Source of the DNA: Datisca glomerata
Taxonomy: Eukaryota; Streptophyta; Magnoliopsida; Cucurbitales; Datiscaceae
Length of the DNA stretch: 64,000 nucleotides
Assembly (NCBI GenBank): GCA_003255025.1
Contig: QANY01000261.1
Coordinates: forward strand, 2,304,051 to 2,368,050
Direction of reading: 5' to 3'
Position 1 is the stretch's first letter. Every line of letters begins with the position of its first letter. The notes under the pieces are model-generated. The model did not search any database, was not told the origin of the DNA, and worked only from the letters and a program-made list of their open reading frames with translations. Positions 24,725-36,200 of the stretch are shown in pieces. The translations under genes and the position numbers were made by a program.

Positions 24725-25250
24725 TATCATCCTGGATACTTGATTCAGGAGCCACTAACCATGTATGTTCTTCTTTGTAAATGTTTGATTCGTCAAGGGA
24801 GCTGGCTGATAGCGAGGTCATTTCGATAGTTGGCAGTGGTGTGCTCGTGTAAGCTAAAGCATTAGAGACAACCTATTTATTTTTTGGATATAATTATTTA
24901 GTTTTGAATTAAGTTTATTATATTCCTAAATTTTTGAGAAATTTGATTTCTATTTCATTTTTGCAAGAACAATTATTCAAAAATTTTTTATTAATAAATA
25001 GTTTATTATTTCTAAGAATAGATTCGATATTTGTCATATAAAAGTAATAAACGGATTGTATATGCTTAAACTGACTGAACGCACATTAAATAATTATGAA
25101 TTATTTAAAGGAGCAAAACCTAAAAGTAACAAACGATCAAGAGTTAATTAAATCTCTAAAAGAATTATCGTCATGATCTTTTAGAGAATCATCTCATAAA
25201 AGTTCTTTCAGTAAAATATATAGATCTCATGTGTTGAGTACATTTAGAGA
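24725..25250 (+). pseudogene. Copia protease start and pre-integrase remnant
   Basis: SSWILDSGATNHVCSSL at about 24728-24780 is the retropepsin active-site region. NLISISFLQEQ-like sequence near 24930-24970 and LKLTERTLNN near 25065 are the usual following blocks. Many stops are present. After about 25250 the pol region is missing and the sequence passes to the element's 3' end. Confidence 0.75.
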
Positions 25251-25629
25251 CAAAAAATTATCTTCGTTATATTCTACGTGCCCACACACGTCCTAATGCG
25301 TTGGAAGATCTTGATATGGATCTTGGAGTTTGCTGATCGTTGGAACGATTTCATGGGAACGAAGAATCGATTGGTTTCGTGAGGACGATTGCTTTAGACT
25401 ACAAAAGGTATATGATTCATAACCTTGTATGTTGTTAATTTAATATATAAATATATAATGGATTATGGCTGATTGAAAATTATTTTCAATAAAAAGCTTT
25501 CTTTTGTTATCGTAGCGTTGCACGATTTTTTTTTATTAAAAGATTCAATTTTTATTAAAAATTTAATTTTTAAGATGACCACGCGCCACACTTTTCCGCC
25601 GCACACGCACTCCGACGACCAACAGTTAT

Positions 25630-26042
25630 GCGTTTTGATCGCAAGGGTAAGCTGAGTCCCAGATTTATTGGCCTTTTGAGATTTTGGATCGTATCAGTTA
25701 TTTGGCCTACCGACTTGCTTTACCACTAGCTTTTTGGGGTGTTCATAATATGTTTAACGTCTCAATGCTTCGCAAGTACGTGCCTGATCCAACGCATGTC
25801 ATTGATTTTGAACCTCTGCAAGTTCATGATGACCTCATTTATAATGAGAAACCAATCAAAATTCTAGAGCGCAAGAATCAGACTCTTAGAAGCAAAACGA
25901 TTCAGTTGGCAAGGTTCTCTGGAGAAATCATCGGATCAAGGAAGTAATGTGGGAACGAGAAGTGGAGATACATGTCAAGTACCCAGAGTTGTTTCAATAA
26001 GGTATATTTTTTCGAGGACGAAAGTTCTTAAGTAATAGAGAA
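25630..26042 (+). pseudogene. Ty3/gypsy integrase C-terminal remnant (right part of the split element)
   Basis: Directly after the target duplication the frame continues KGKLSPRFIG and PFEILDRISYLAYRLALP. It then has NMFNVSMLRKYVPDPTHVID and FEPLQVHDDLIYNEKPIKIL, which is the usual end of plant chromovirus gag-pol. It closes with the 'wrnhq..atwe' region in broken form and a purine-rich FEDES stretch. Confidence 0.85.
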
Positions 26043-26700
26043 TGTAATACCATAAGTATGATAAAAGGGTAATTGTGTACTTTATGGTCACTCACACAGT
26101 AAATAGAGTACACCCAAGTGTAACCCCAAACTAATATTATATGGTGTTTTCCCTAGGTAACCGCTGTTCTCTCTTTTTTAGTAAACACCGCTGTTCTCTC
26201 TCTCTCTGGCAGTTTCTCTTCCCACGAATCGTTGTTCTCTCATCTCCTTCTTCAACGTCTTCGTCTTGTTAAATTCCAGTAAGTGTTCATCTCTCTTATT
26301 GCTTTTCTTTTCTATTTTTTCTCTCTTTTCCCCCTTTAATCAACTTAGATTTTTGATTAATTCGTTGAGCATCACTCTGAAATTTTGTTCTCTAATTTTC
26401 AGCAATTTACATTCTTTTTCGTCACTGCTTGTTGAATCATTCTTACATGGTCAAGGTCCATCGATCTGATAAGCCCTTTGATTTTCTCATTCCCCCTTTC
26501 GGTTTTTCTCCTATTTCTCTCCGATTCTTGACTCACATGCTCTGTTTTATTTGGTTCTCTCTAATGGCAGCCCTCTGATCATTTATTGGAATTGTAGTTG
26601 TTCGTCTTCGTTGTTATTGTCATCGGTAAGCATTGCTTTTCCTCTTCATCTTTCTTTCTCTCTTTCTTTCTTCCTTTCTCAGTATCTGTTTGGATTGCAA
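26043..26700 (+). repeat. Probable 3' LTR of the gypsy element
   Basis: A TGTAATACC start follows the purine-rich end of gag-pol, as in Tekay-like elements. A TATA-like ATATTATATGG at about 26130 and CT-rich leader sequence (CCGCTGTTCTCTC twice, 26160-26210) follow. The right boundary is not visible and no second copy is present for comparison. Confidence 0.5.
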
Positions 26701-27406
26701 TTGGGTCTTGCGACCCAGATGATTTTGACCCGACCCGGCCTAAAGAGCACCCAAACTTGAACTAGTTCAGCCAGGCTGAACTGAACCGGTTCAATCAAAC
26801 CAGACCAAACCTGATCAGTCAGACCAGACTGAATCAGCTCAATCTAACAGACTGAACTGTTATATCATATCATTATCTAGTTTATTTTTCATCGTTCCAT
26901 TACCGTTAGCTCTTCTAATAATTAAATAATGTTAGTTATTATCTGAATATTTAGTGATATGAGATGTGTGGATTTTAAGTTAATAGTTGCTGAATTTTAA
27001 TTCGTAGCAATCTAGGTAAGTGGACTTACATAGTAATTTGATTCATATGTTATGAATGTAGTGTATTTAATTTAATATTATTTTCTGTTGTTAAATTTTA
27101 TGATCAAGTGTTTTATTTATTTTTCCATATCATGATAAAGTTAATTGCCATGTTATGATGATTAGACTTTGAGCTTTACACGCATTAGCTATAACATTTA
27201 CGTTCACGAATAAGTTGCATGTTAGTTAGGAGTGCGAGTTACCATGATTCATGAAATTAATCCAAGTAAAACGATAGATGAATAAAGAATAGACTCAGAC
27301 ACATTCATTAATTATCAAGTGACCAAACTGATAACGTCATGCTATCCATTATGATTATATAACAGTTAGGTTTTTTACATGTTAGGGCTCATGGTAATGC
27401 CTCATG
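26701..27406. other. Intergenic DNA with a degenerate GAACCGGTTC-type repeat patch
   Basis: Positions 26755-26870 are made of short units such as TTCAGCCAGGCTGAA, TGAACCGGTTCA and AGACCAGACTGAA, many of them palindromic. The rest is AT-rich with no gene. Confidence 0.5.
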
Positions 27407-27765
27407 GGGATGGAGGAGTTTGTTTTGGGGGAAACAACTGTTAGACATTGGAATAATATGAAAAATTGGTGATTGGTGATGGGGAAACCATAAAAATCTG
27501 ACAAATCCCTAGATCCTGCGAGCGAGAGTGTTGAAAGTACAATCGCAACAGATTGATTCTGCCTCAGTAATTTTGAATCTTTTCCTTTCTAACCAACGAA
27601 AACGGGATGTAAGAAAGGTGATTAGCATGTTTAACAGGGAGGAGGCAGAAATCATCCTCAGTCTCCCTCTTGTAGCCCAGCCTGTTCCGGACTCTTTATG
27701 GTGAGCTTATCAAAATAACGGTGTGTACACGGTCAACTCAGAATACAGATTAGCTACTGAAGATT
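27407..27765 (+). pseudogene. LINE (non-LTR retrotransposon) ORF2 fragment
   Basis: Plus-strand frames give SLFWGKQLLDIG and KIGDG, then EAEIILSLPLVAQPVPDSLW and GVYTVNSEYRLATED. These match the stretch between the reverse transcriptase and the zinc-binding domain of plant L1-type LINEs ('W..G.G..I.I', 'G.YSVKS.Y'). Frame changes are present. No other domains of this copy are seen. Confidence 0.7.
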
Positions 27766-29330
27766 GAATTTTTTAGTTTTGATATTTGATCTATTTGTAG
27801 AACTACTGCAGTCGATTGTGTATATGTCAATGATGTATTTAAAGAGCTGTATAATTGTATTTCTGTTAGTTTCATTCTGGTTGAATAGCCTATTAATATG
27901 ACTGCAAATAGGGCTTTTCTCCGAGCTTATAGTTGTGTTTTTTGTTCTAGCCCTCCTTGATTGAAAGAGGTGTTGCTATGGATTGTGTAACTTTTTAGCA
28001 TCATTGAAGTTTCATTTCTCTGTTAAAAAAATTAATAGCTGAGCAAGTATGAATGTTCCACATGGAAAAACAATGGAGGTGACAATTAAGGATTTGGGCT
28101 CCCTCTGTGTTGGGATCTAAAATACAAATGAATTATGCTAAATCTATATCTTTCATTTTTACTATAATGATCTAGATTAGTTCAAGAAAAATAAATTAAG
28201 AAAAAAGTGCTACACTGAAAATTATATAAAACGCCAACATTTTATAAACTCGACTCCCTCAGTTTTAACTTGAAGTGATATATTGACACGTTGCTCAAAT
28301 TTGTGCATACACACTCTTTTCATAAATTAGTTTTGAACTGTCACAAGGCGAATCATAATTACATATAACCGGACTCTATCATGCATATTTATCCTTAATA
28401 CATTAATTTTAGCGCCACGCATCTGTGCACTTAAAACAAATGATGGCCAAACCCATATAACAAAGCCTGTCCCACTAATACATCTTCACATAAAAAAAAC
28501 ACTTTGAGGGTAATCAAATGGTGTTCGATTGAGTCATAGATATATCACATTTAAGAGTCACTATGTGAAAGTGAAAAATTAGACCTATGCCAAGACATTC
28601 TATCTCCTTGACTAGCTGAACTCACTCCTGGGGACTTTTCTAACCCTTTAACCAACGTTTAAAACTTAATGCAAAGAAAGATTGACTATGCACTCACTAA
28701 GTTACAAATTGAATTTTAACTGATTAAGGAAAGCATCAATAATTTATTATTGATCTTTTAGTATCTATTAAATGATAAATCAACGTGTGAATTGACACAT
28801 TATTTAATTAATTAAAACTTAGTTTATAACTTTGTATGTCTAAAATTACTAAAAAAAATGAGAAATTGCATGAAAAAGTCCCCTGAGAGCAAAAAATGGA
28901 TATCAGGATCTGTTAATTCCCTTTTAATGAAACGTGGCCTTTTTGTTAGGGGAGAATCTAAAATATTCTCGTGCTAGAGCTTGATCTAAAAAAATTATTG
29001 TTAGATCATGCTTCGTTCTGTTGTTCAAATTTACAGTAGTTAGACCAGTGTCTAGCAAAAAAAATTTGCCAGACCCTGGTCTAGCAGTCACTGATTTTAA
29101 TCGAAAAAAATTAAATTCAATGGGCAACTTAGTTCTCTCTTATAAAAGAGGTTAAGCTTCGTTAAAAATATGGAGAAGTCTTAAAATCAGTATTTTCATT
29201 CACAAGGGTTATTTATAAAAATTTCTCAAAGAAAATCAGTTGAAAATGTGAATTTAATCATGAGAGTGTGAGCAAAGAGTATATGAACTTATTACTTCTA
29301 TGTGCTTAATTAAGATAATGGTTAATTATA
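27766..29330. other. AT-rich intergenic DNA
   Basis: No gene that I can support. The frame at 28924-29127 has no recognisable features. Confidence 0.5.
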
Positions 29331-29339
29331 GTGAACCCT

Positions 29340-31482
29340 GACCTTTGTGCGATTGTACCATTTGACCCCCTTAACTTTAAAATCTTACAAAAAGTACACT
29401 CGCATTTAATTTTTTTTGACGATGCACCCCACCGTGACTTCCGTCTAAAAAACATATGAAATTGATACCACGTGCCAAAAAACGTGACATCTTTCTTGGA
29501 CTTTTGGGTAAACTTTTATCCACGGACACGTGTGCATCAATTAAAATCTCACTCTAAACCAACCCATTTTCTCTCTTTTCTCTCTGCTACCCCCTCTCCC
29601 TTTTCTGCTGCAATGATCTCTATGTTCATTCTAAGGAAGTATTGCCCCAATAGAGGAGCAAATGAGAGGTGAGAGTTGGTAAGAAAGAGAAAAGTAATTT
29701 TAGGTTTAGGATTTAGGGTTCCCAAGTGGGAAATCGAAGAAACACCATGGCCGTGGAGGGAAGATTCATGGGGGAATGTTGAGATTTAAATAATGCTGAA
29801 ACTTACATGCTTTTCTCTTTCCCCCATTAAAATAGTTTCCTATTCAATCATTTCTCTCTCTCGTAAATAACACTCATATCATGTTTTTTAGAACGAGAAA
29901 CAATGTATTTCAGAGAGAGAAATCATGAAGGAGAAAGAATAGACGGAGTGAGATTGTCTTTGAGATGAAATCGTGAGATGGATGTTATAGATGAGGAAGA
30001 AACTCCCTGGATTTTATGGACTTACCATTTTTTTACTAGATTGCCCATTTAAAAAGGGGATGAGAGCAAATCCTTCAAAATATTTTTTTAGTAGGATACC
30101 CTGTAAAAGATTTTTTCCGTTAACCAGGGATAAAAGGGAAATAGTGTCGGTAATTATTGATTTATATAAGTATTAATAAGAGGGAGAAAGAGAGAGGAGT
30201 AAATGCTTTGAGTTGTATTTTGCGTTTGCTTTGTATTGAATGTCTGGTTTTTATTTAATACGTTGGCCTTATATAGGCTCCCCAAATACCATGAGTTGAT
30301 TAAAATAACAAAAAAATGAAGACACTCATTATGCTTGGGAATTACACCCGCTCGTGGGAATTACTTTGCTAGGTATGGGCCCCTTTCCTTTTCTCGTTTC
30401 TCATCTGTCTCGCTCAGCCGCCAATCAGTCACAACCACTTTGTGATATCTTGTGGTTTCGAGCCAATCAATCATAGCCACTTGGTGACCTGTCAATTTGT
30501 CTCATCCGAGTCATTTAGTTTATCCAATCAATCACAACCTTTTTATTGTTTATTTTCGATCTCTTTCATATGTTCTCGCTCTTCTTTTTTTTCATTCTTG
30601 CACAGTTCGAAGTGACTTTTCCGTTCCGGAGGTGCGGGTCCCCCGTCATTCTTTTCCCGTTCTCAAAGGTGCGAGTAATCTGTCAGCTTTTCCTCATTGA
30701 CCGGTCTGCTTTTCCCGTTCTGATGAGGTTTCCCGTTTCTGTGCTTTTTTTCATTTCTCGAGTTCTTTCCCGTTTAGATTTCCTTCCTACTTAGAGCTCA
30801 TTCCTGTTTAGAGTTCCTTTCCATTTTAGAGCTCATTCCTGTTTAAAGTTCATTCCCGTTGAGAGCCCATTCTTGTTTAGAGTTCCTTCTCGTTTTAGAG
30901 CTTCTTTCTGTTTAGAGTTCCTTCCTGTTTAGAGCTCATTTCTGTTTAGAGCTCCTTCCTGTTTTGGAGTTCCTTTCCGTTTAGAGCTCCTAATCTTGCC
31001 ATGTTCATAGTCTATGCATTCCCTCAAGATTCATTCTTTCTGTACACGTGTCTTGAGTGATTTTTTCCTCACTCACACCCATTTTTTGAAGGGTCTACTC
31101 TCACCCTCACATTCAAAAGACTTTTTTATTGGATTTTTTTTTGAAATTGCCCATTTTTGGCTGGATTCTCTCTTGAATTCCTAAACAAGATCATTAGTTT
31201 CTTTTTTCTATCTGGGACTGAAAATTGAATCTAAATTGAAAGAAAGTTGCTAAAGAAAGGTTTAATTACCCATGAAATTTGCTAAAGAAAGTTGCAGAGA
31301 TAAAGCTTGAACTCCATTAACAATGTTTGTCATCTCCATGAAATTTAGGTAGAGATCCTATTTGGATTGAAAACACGTGTAGTAGAGTTTAAATTACCTA
31401 ATTGCCTATTGAAAAAAGCACATGAAACTCACGTGTAGTCATTTTCGTCTATATTTTGAACGGAAGTGGCGGTAGGGGGCAT
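29340..31482. mobile_element. Candidate non-autonomous MULE-like element
   Basis: Positions 29422-29475 (GCACCCCACCGTGACTTCCG through CACGTG) are matched in reverse complement by 31429-31484 (TGCCCCCTACCGCCACTTCC through ACACGTG). This gives an inverted repeat of about 55 bp at roughly 75% by eye, 2 kb apart. The interior has no intact frame. It includes CT-rich leader-like stretches, a minus-strand TATA-like GCCTATATAAGG near 30271-30283, and a minisatellite. The outer part of the right end is replaced by another element. Confidence 0.4.
30770..30992. repeat. Minisatellite with an 18-20 bp GTTTAGAG(T/C)TC unit
   Basis: About eleven units such as GTTTAGAGTTCCTTCCT and GTTTAGAGCTCATTCCT follow each other, alternating 'TTCCTT' and 'CTCATT' types. 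It lies about 500 bp upstream of the minus-strand TATA-like sequence near 30277, so it could be the upstream repeat of a minus-strand LTR. Confidence 0.85.
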
Positions 31483-32780
31483 AAGAATACTGAAAAAGTT
31501 AAGTTGTTCAGAAAACTTAAATGGTAAGTTAGATGACAAGATATTAATATTACCATGTTTGTTGACACATGGTTAAGTAACAATAATTATTGAAAAATAT
31601 GATTTTCCTGTTTGATATGTAGGATACTTGAGTAAAGTTGTGCGGAAAAATTGATAGAATTTTTGAGAAAGTTATATAAATTATATTAAAGTAATAAAAT
31701 TATTTATTATTTATAGTTTCTTTTTTTATCAACTTTTTATTTGTTGTCAATGATTATTTATAGATTCTAATATACATTATGTCTTATGTATATACATTAA
31801 TTTATGCACTAATTAATTAACTATTTTATTAACCCATCAATAAAATTAAATGAACTATTTTTTTTCTTACTACGTCAAAAATTAAAATAATTTTTTACTT
31901 ACACCGTACAAATAAATTCAATGACAACTTGTTCAAAATTACATAGTAAAATTGTATACAGATTCTCTATTAGCAACTACTAAAAAGTCTTAATAATTCA
32001 TGCCGTGTTTGATTAAATTTTCTCTTATATATAAAAATAAATTTGTTATAAAGAACCATCATTTATATTAACACATTAAAATATTTAATAATACATAACA
32101 TTTTCTTCGTTACATGTACGTATCTTTAGTAGATATGTATACTATGATTATCAATATCCTTCCACTCCGACAGAAACAAGCAAAATATTTTAGTTATGCC
32201 ACATGAACAAAACATAACAATGATGTAATTTTTTTTAATATTTTGGTTAAATACAATCTAAAACTGAATATAAATGATTGAAGGACCTCTTGTTCGTTGT
32301 TTCGTACCACAAGTCTAGTCATCCACATAAAAAATGAGACGTGGTAAACATTCCAGTTATGTACTGATTTATAAATTTAATATTTTTTAAATATTGTGTG
32401 GATGACTAGACTTGTGGTACGAAACAACGAACGAGAGGTCCTTCAATCAAGATCAGGATATTTTACGAAACTTTTGTGAGGATATGATCTTGAAGAAAAT
32501 AAAATATCAAAATCAAGTATGAATAATTGAAACAAATAATTATACTTGTTGGAGATTTAAGAAAGTAAAATCTATTTTGAAAAATGTGTAGATATGTTGT
32601 AAGATGAAAATTTTATTTAGTAAAATGAGTTTTTGTGAAAAAGTGAGAAAAAATAATATGAGATTATTATTTTATCGAATTAAATAATTTTATTAAAAAA
32701 AATGATAATACTTTTAACAAATATAAGAAAATGTTAAAAATAAATTTATACAGGAAAAGTTGGAAACAAACGCCATTTAA
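31483..32780. mobile_element. Tourist/Harbinger-like element, copy 1
   Basis: The left part reads ATAAGAATACTGAAAAAGTTAAGTTGTT. It stays recognisably similar for about 250 bp to the reverse complement of 46275-45960, including ATGTTTG(T/G)TGACACATG and the GTTTG(A/G)TAT(G/A) blocks. The right end near 32755-32780 is AAGTTGGAAACAAACGCC, the mirror of a GGC(C)GTTTG..., a common Tourist-type end. A 55-bp hairpin element lies inside at 32275-32449. No transposase remains. Confidence 0.5.
32275..32449. repeat. Near-perfect 55-bp inverted repeat (hairpin)
   Basis: The left arm 32275-32329 and the right arm 32395-32449 are reverse complements with two mismatches over 55 bases, separated by a 65-base loop. 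The arms contain GAAGGACCTCTTGTTCG and GTACCACAAGTCTAGTC. The flanks are weakly similar to 44085-44180, so a MITE is likely. A transcript would fold as a small-RNA precursor-like stem. Confidence 0.85.
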
Positions 32781-32974
32781 GATAATACAATACACGTAAA
32801 AGTTATGCCAATGCGATAATGAGGGCGCCACGTGGCTATAGGCGACAGCGAGTGACAACTTTTGCGACGACTGCGGGTAATAAAAGCCTTGTGAAACAAA
32901 CTATACTAATAATTAGAATACCAGTTACGGACCAACGTTTCTATTTACCCCCACGAACCTAAAGCTCTGAAATT

Positions 32975-32992
32975 TCTTTAACGAAACCCTAA
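32975..32992 (+). promoter_or_regulatory. Telo-box in the MATH-BTB gene leader
   Basis: GAAACCCTAAATTTTC contains AAACCCTAA, the telo-box seen in many promoters and leaders of plant housekeeping genes. It lies about 270 bp before the ATG at 33252. Confidence 0.4.
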
Positions 32993-33082
32993 ATTTTCTC
33001 ACAGAAAATCCACGAGAAACCCCCCCTCAGAATTTCAATTGGGTGTCTTAGTCGACATCTAGTTTGTTTACTGAAAGTTATT

Positions 33083-33216
33083 ATTAGAATCGAAGTGCTG
33101 GATTCTGTTATTTTCGGATCTTAGCTCAGAGGTCTCCGGGTGGAAACAATATTAGAGTCAAACTGCTGCATACTTTTATCTTCAGATCTTGGTTCAGAGG
33201 TTCCCGGTGGAAATTG
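33083..33216 (+). repeat. Tandem duplication (2 x 67 bp) in the 5' leader of the MATH-BTB gene
   Basis: ATTAGAATCGAAGTGCTG...TTCGGATCTTAGCTCAGAGG recurs as ATTAGAGTCAAACTGCTG...TTCAGATCTTGGTTCAGAGG, offset by 68 bases. It lies just upstream of the ATG and probably in the untranslated leader. Confidence 0.75.
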
Positions 33217-33251
33217 AAGGCCCAGTGCGTTAGGTTGTCGTGGTTTTAGGC

Positions 33252-36200
33252 ATGGGAAAGATTCTTCGAGAAACTTCCAGGCCATTCTGCGCTTATTCTT
33301 CAGCTTCTTCATCTCAATCTTCTCCTCCGACAACCACGACGACGTCGATCACCGATACCCTTAATGGTTCACACGAATTTAAGATCACGGGGTATTCTCT
33401 GTCGAAGGGGATTGGAATTGGGAAATACGTAGCCTCCGATACTTTTATGGTAGGCGGGTATGCGTGGGCGATCTACTTTTATCCTGATGGGAAGAGCGTC
33501 GAGGACAACGCCAACTATGTTTCATTATTCATTGCCCTTGCGAGCGAGGGGACCGATGTGCGAGCACTTTTCGAATTGAGGCTTTTGGATCAGAGTGGGA
33601 AAGAAAAGCATAAGGTGCACACCCATTTTGGGAGGACACTGGATAGCGGGCCATACACACTGAAGTATCGTGGTAGCATGTGGTTAGTTTTCCATTTCTG
33701 AGCATGGGATGATCTATTTTGTTGAAAGATTCCTCCTTTTCTCAATATCTAACTGCTTAGGTTGCTAAAGTTCAATAATTGCTTGGGCATGTTATAAATT
33801 GTTTAGGAATAAAGCTTTTGAAATTGAAGGGTGTGTTCATGCTCTTTAAGATGAATTGAATCTAGGAACACGGTCAGGTAATTGTGTGAATAAAGTTCAG
33901 AGTTTAATGTATAAGTATACTGAGAGGAAAACAAGAACATTAAACTTAATATATAAGTAAGTGGCGGCGCGGTAACATTTTTTTTGTGAGTGACTGAGGA
34001 TGGTGACTAATTACAATGAGATTCTTGAAGAAGTAGTAGAACTTGATATCTATGGCCTGTGTAGGCTGGTGGATCAAAATTGATTTCATCCATTGGAATA
34101 AAGTCTAACTGCTCAGATTACTGTTTAAGCATTCATGAGTACTTTTAGTTGTAAAGTGAAGTTACTGAACATCTATGTCCACAATTCAAATATGAGTTGC
34201 TCCTCAGTCATATTACCGTTCGATTAAATGACTGGTGTTGATGTGTCAAATTTTTTTCCTTATTCTGGCCAACAGCTAGCTGAGTTAGGATTTTAGTATC
34301 TGGCATGCACTGTGTTCACGTAGGTGCACCAGAAAATAATTAGTTGCGAATTCTCTCTGATGTGCTCACAAATAGCAATGCAATTATGAACTGAAATAGA
34401 AATGTATTGTGTAGTTTATAAGGGGCTTTCTGTATGATGCAGGGGTTACAAGCGTTTTTTTAAAAGAACAGCTCTGGAGAATTCAGACTACCTGAAAGAT
34501 GATTGCCTTTCAGTACACTGTATAGTTGGTGTTGTGAGGTCACATACAGAAGGACCTAAGATTTATTCAATAGCTTTACCGCCTTCTAACATTGGTCAGC
34601 ATTTCGGTAGACTACTAGAAAGTGGAAAAGGAACTGATGTGAATTTTGAAGTTGATGGGGAAACTTTTTCTGCGCACAAATTGGTTCTTGCTGCTCGTTC
34701 ACCTGTATTTAGAGCGCAACTTTTTGGACCTATGAAGGATCAGAATACCCAGTGTATAACAGTTGAAGACATGGAGGCTCCAGTTTTTAAGGTTCAACCA
34801 GTTCGACGTTTAGTTTGATCCTGTATATCATGTGCATCTGTTAGCCTATGTTAATTGTTTTTGCATATTTGTATGTGGTCATGGATAACGGTTGTTATCC
34901 CTATCTGTTCTATGCGATCTCTTTCAGATAAATAAAGTTCTTTCTTGCTATCCCTAACTGACAAAATTCTAGTTCCTATGGTACCTTTAGTATCCACAAT
35001 GATCCTCCTGTTGAACAATATGACACACGTTCTTTCCCCTTTAGCTAATTTAAAAGTGCGTCCAAATGTGTACTTGCACACTTCAAGGAGTGGGTGGTTC
35101 ACTGTTGAAGAGTTGTGACTTTTGATTCAATCATGAGCTTAGTATCATGGAAAAAGATATTAAAATCACTCACCTTATCATAATAGAAGATAAATGTGGC
35201 AAAATATTTCCTTTCTTGATATGTGGTAATTCCTCAAGTTTTTTCTCAAAATGTGATAGTACCTCTCTCTCTCTCTCTCACAGTATCTTTAATATACCTA
35301 TGTTTCATTTCAGGCTCTACTTCATTTTATTTACTGGGACTCGCTTCCTGATATGCAAGAAATCACTGGCTTGAACTTGAAATGGGCCTCTACTTTAATG
35401 TCTCAGCATCTTCTTGCAGCAGCAGATAGGTATGGCCTAGAAAGGCTCAGGTTGCTATGTGAGGCAACTCTCTGTGACGATGTTGCAATAAACACTGTGG
35501 GAACCACATTAGCCTTGGCAGAGCAACATCATTGTTTCCAGCTTAAATCTGTGTGTCTCAAATTCATTGCAATGCCTGAAAACCTAAAAGGTAAAATTTT
35601 ATGCTAATTATGCTTGGAAAGAAACTCACCCTTCGATTTTTAAAGTAAACATGAGTGTGTTAGAAAAGCGATTAAACCTGTCTGTCTTTTACCTCTTGTG
35701 CGTCGAAAGTTCATAAAGTATCAGACAGCAAGCAGGGGTATCTTCTTCTGAATTCTGATGTTGATTAGTGGTTCAGTTTGTCTACTATGATTCTTTTTAA
35801 ACTCACTGCAAAAGCTTTCTGCTTGATTAGAGAAGTATTGAAGCTTATACACATGTGTACAGAAACAGTTGAATATGGTATAAATCTGTTAGTGCTGAAC
35901 ACAACATCATTGATTATTTGCTATGTTCAGAATCTGATGCTGTTGAAGGACTCTACATCTATGGCTAGTATTAGGAATCCAATAGCATTTATATTACTGG
36001 ATTCCTTGTTTTGACTATTGATTTGCCCAAATAGAAGCCAATAGTTGCCCACTCTATTGCATGCATAAATAAACATGCTAGAAAAAGGTTGTTGTAAGTC
36101 AGTTCAGTATGATCCCTGCCTTGTCGTTTATAGATTATGTAGTTGTAAGCTTCCCGGTGGAGGAAACTCTTTCGATATTTTTGAACAGCAAGTGTGTTGC

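Larger units (their letters stand above)
21064..25624 (+). mobile_element. Copia-type element inserted in the gypsy integrase, with 5-bp target duplication
   Basis: The element begins TGTTGGGGGTTATACCC and ends CGACGACCAACA, so it has matching TGTTGG/CCAACA ends. The flanks are GTTAT at 21059-21063 and GTTAT at 25625-25629, a perfect 5-bp duplication. Removing it restores the gypsy reading frame from VEPMKGV into RFDRKGKLSPRFIG. It carries gag and the protease start but no integrase, RT or RNase H, so it is internally deleted and non-autonomous. I could not align the two LTRs by eye. The 3' LTR seems mostly missing. Confidence 0.85.

Noticed and set aside
26266..26760. Plus-strand Ser/Leu/Phe-rich frames after the gypsy element
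   Set aside because: They are CT-rich leader-like LTR sequence. The frames arise from TCT/CTT repeats.
30497..30794. Two overlapping plus-strand frames
   Set aside because: CT-rich sequence with TTCCCGTT repeats. No domain, and they lie within a candidate transposon.
32275..32449. Calling the hairpin a miRNA gene
   Set aside because: Arms of 55 bp with only two mismatches are longer and more perfect than most plant miRNA stems, and a relative at 44085-44180 points to a MITE. It is kept as a finding only.
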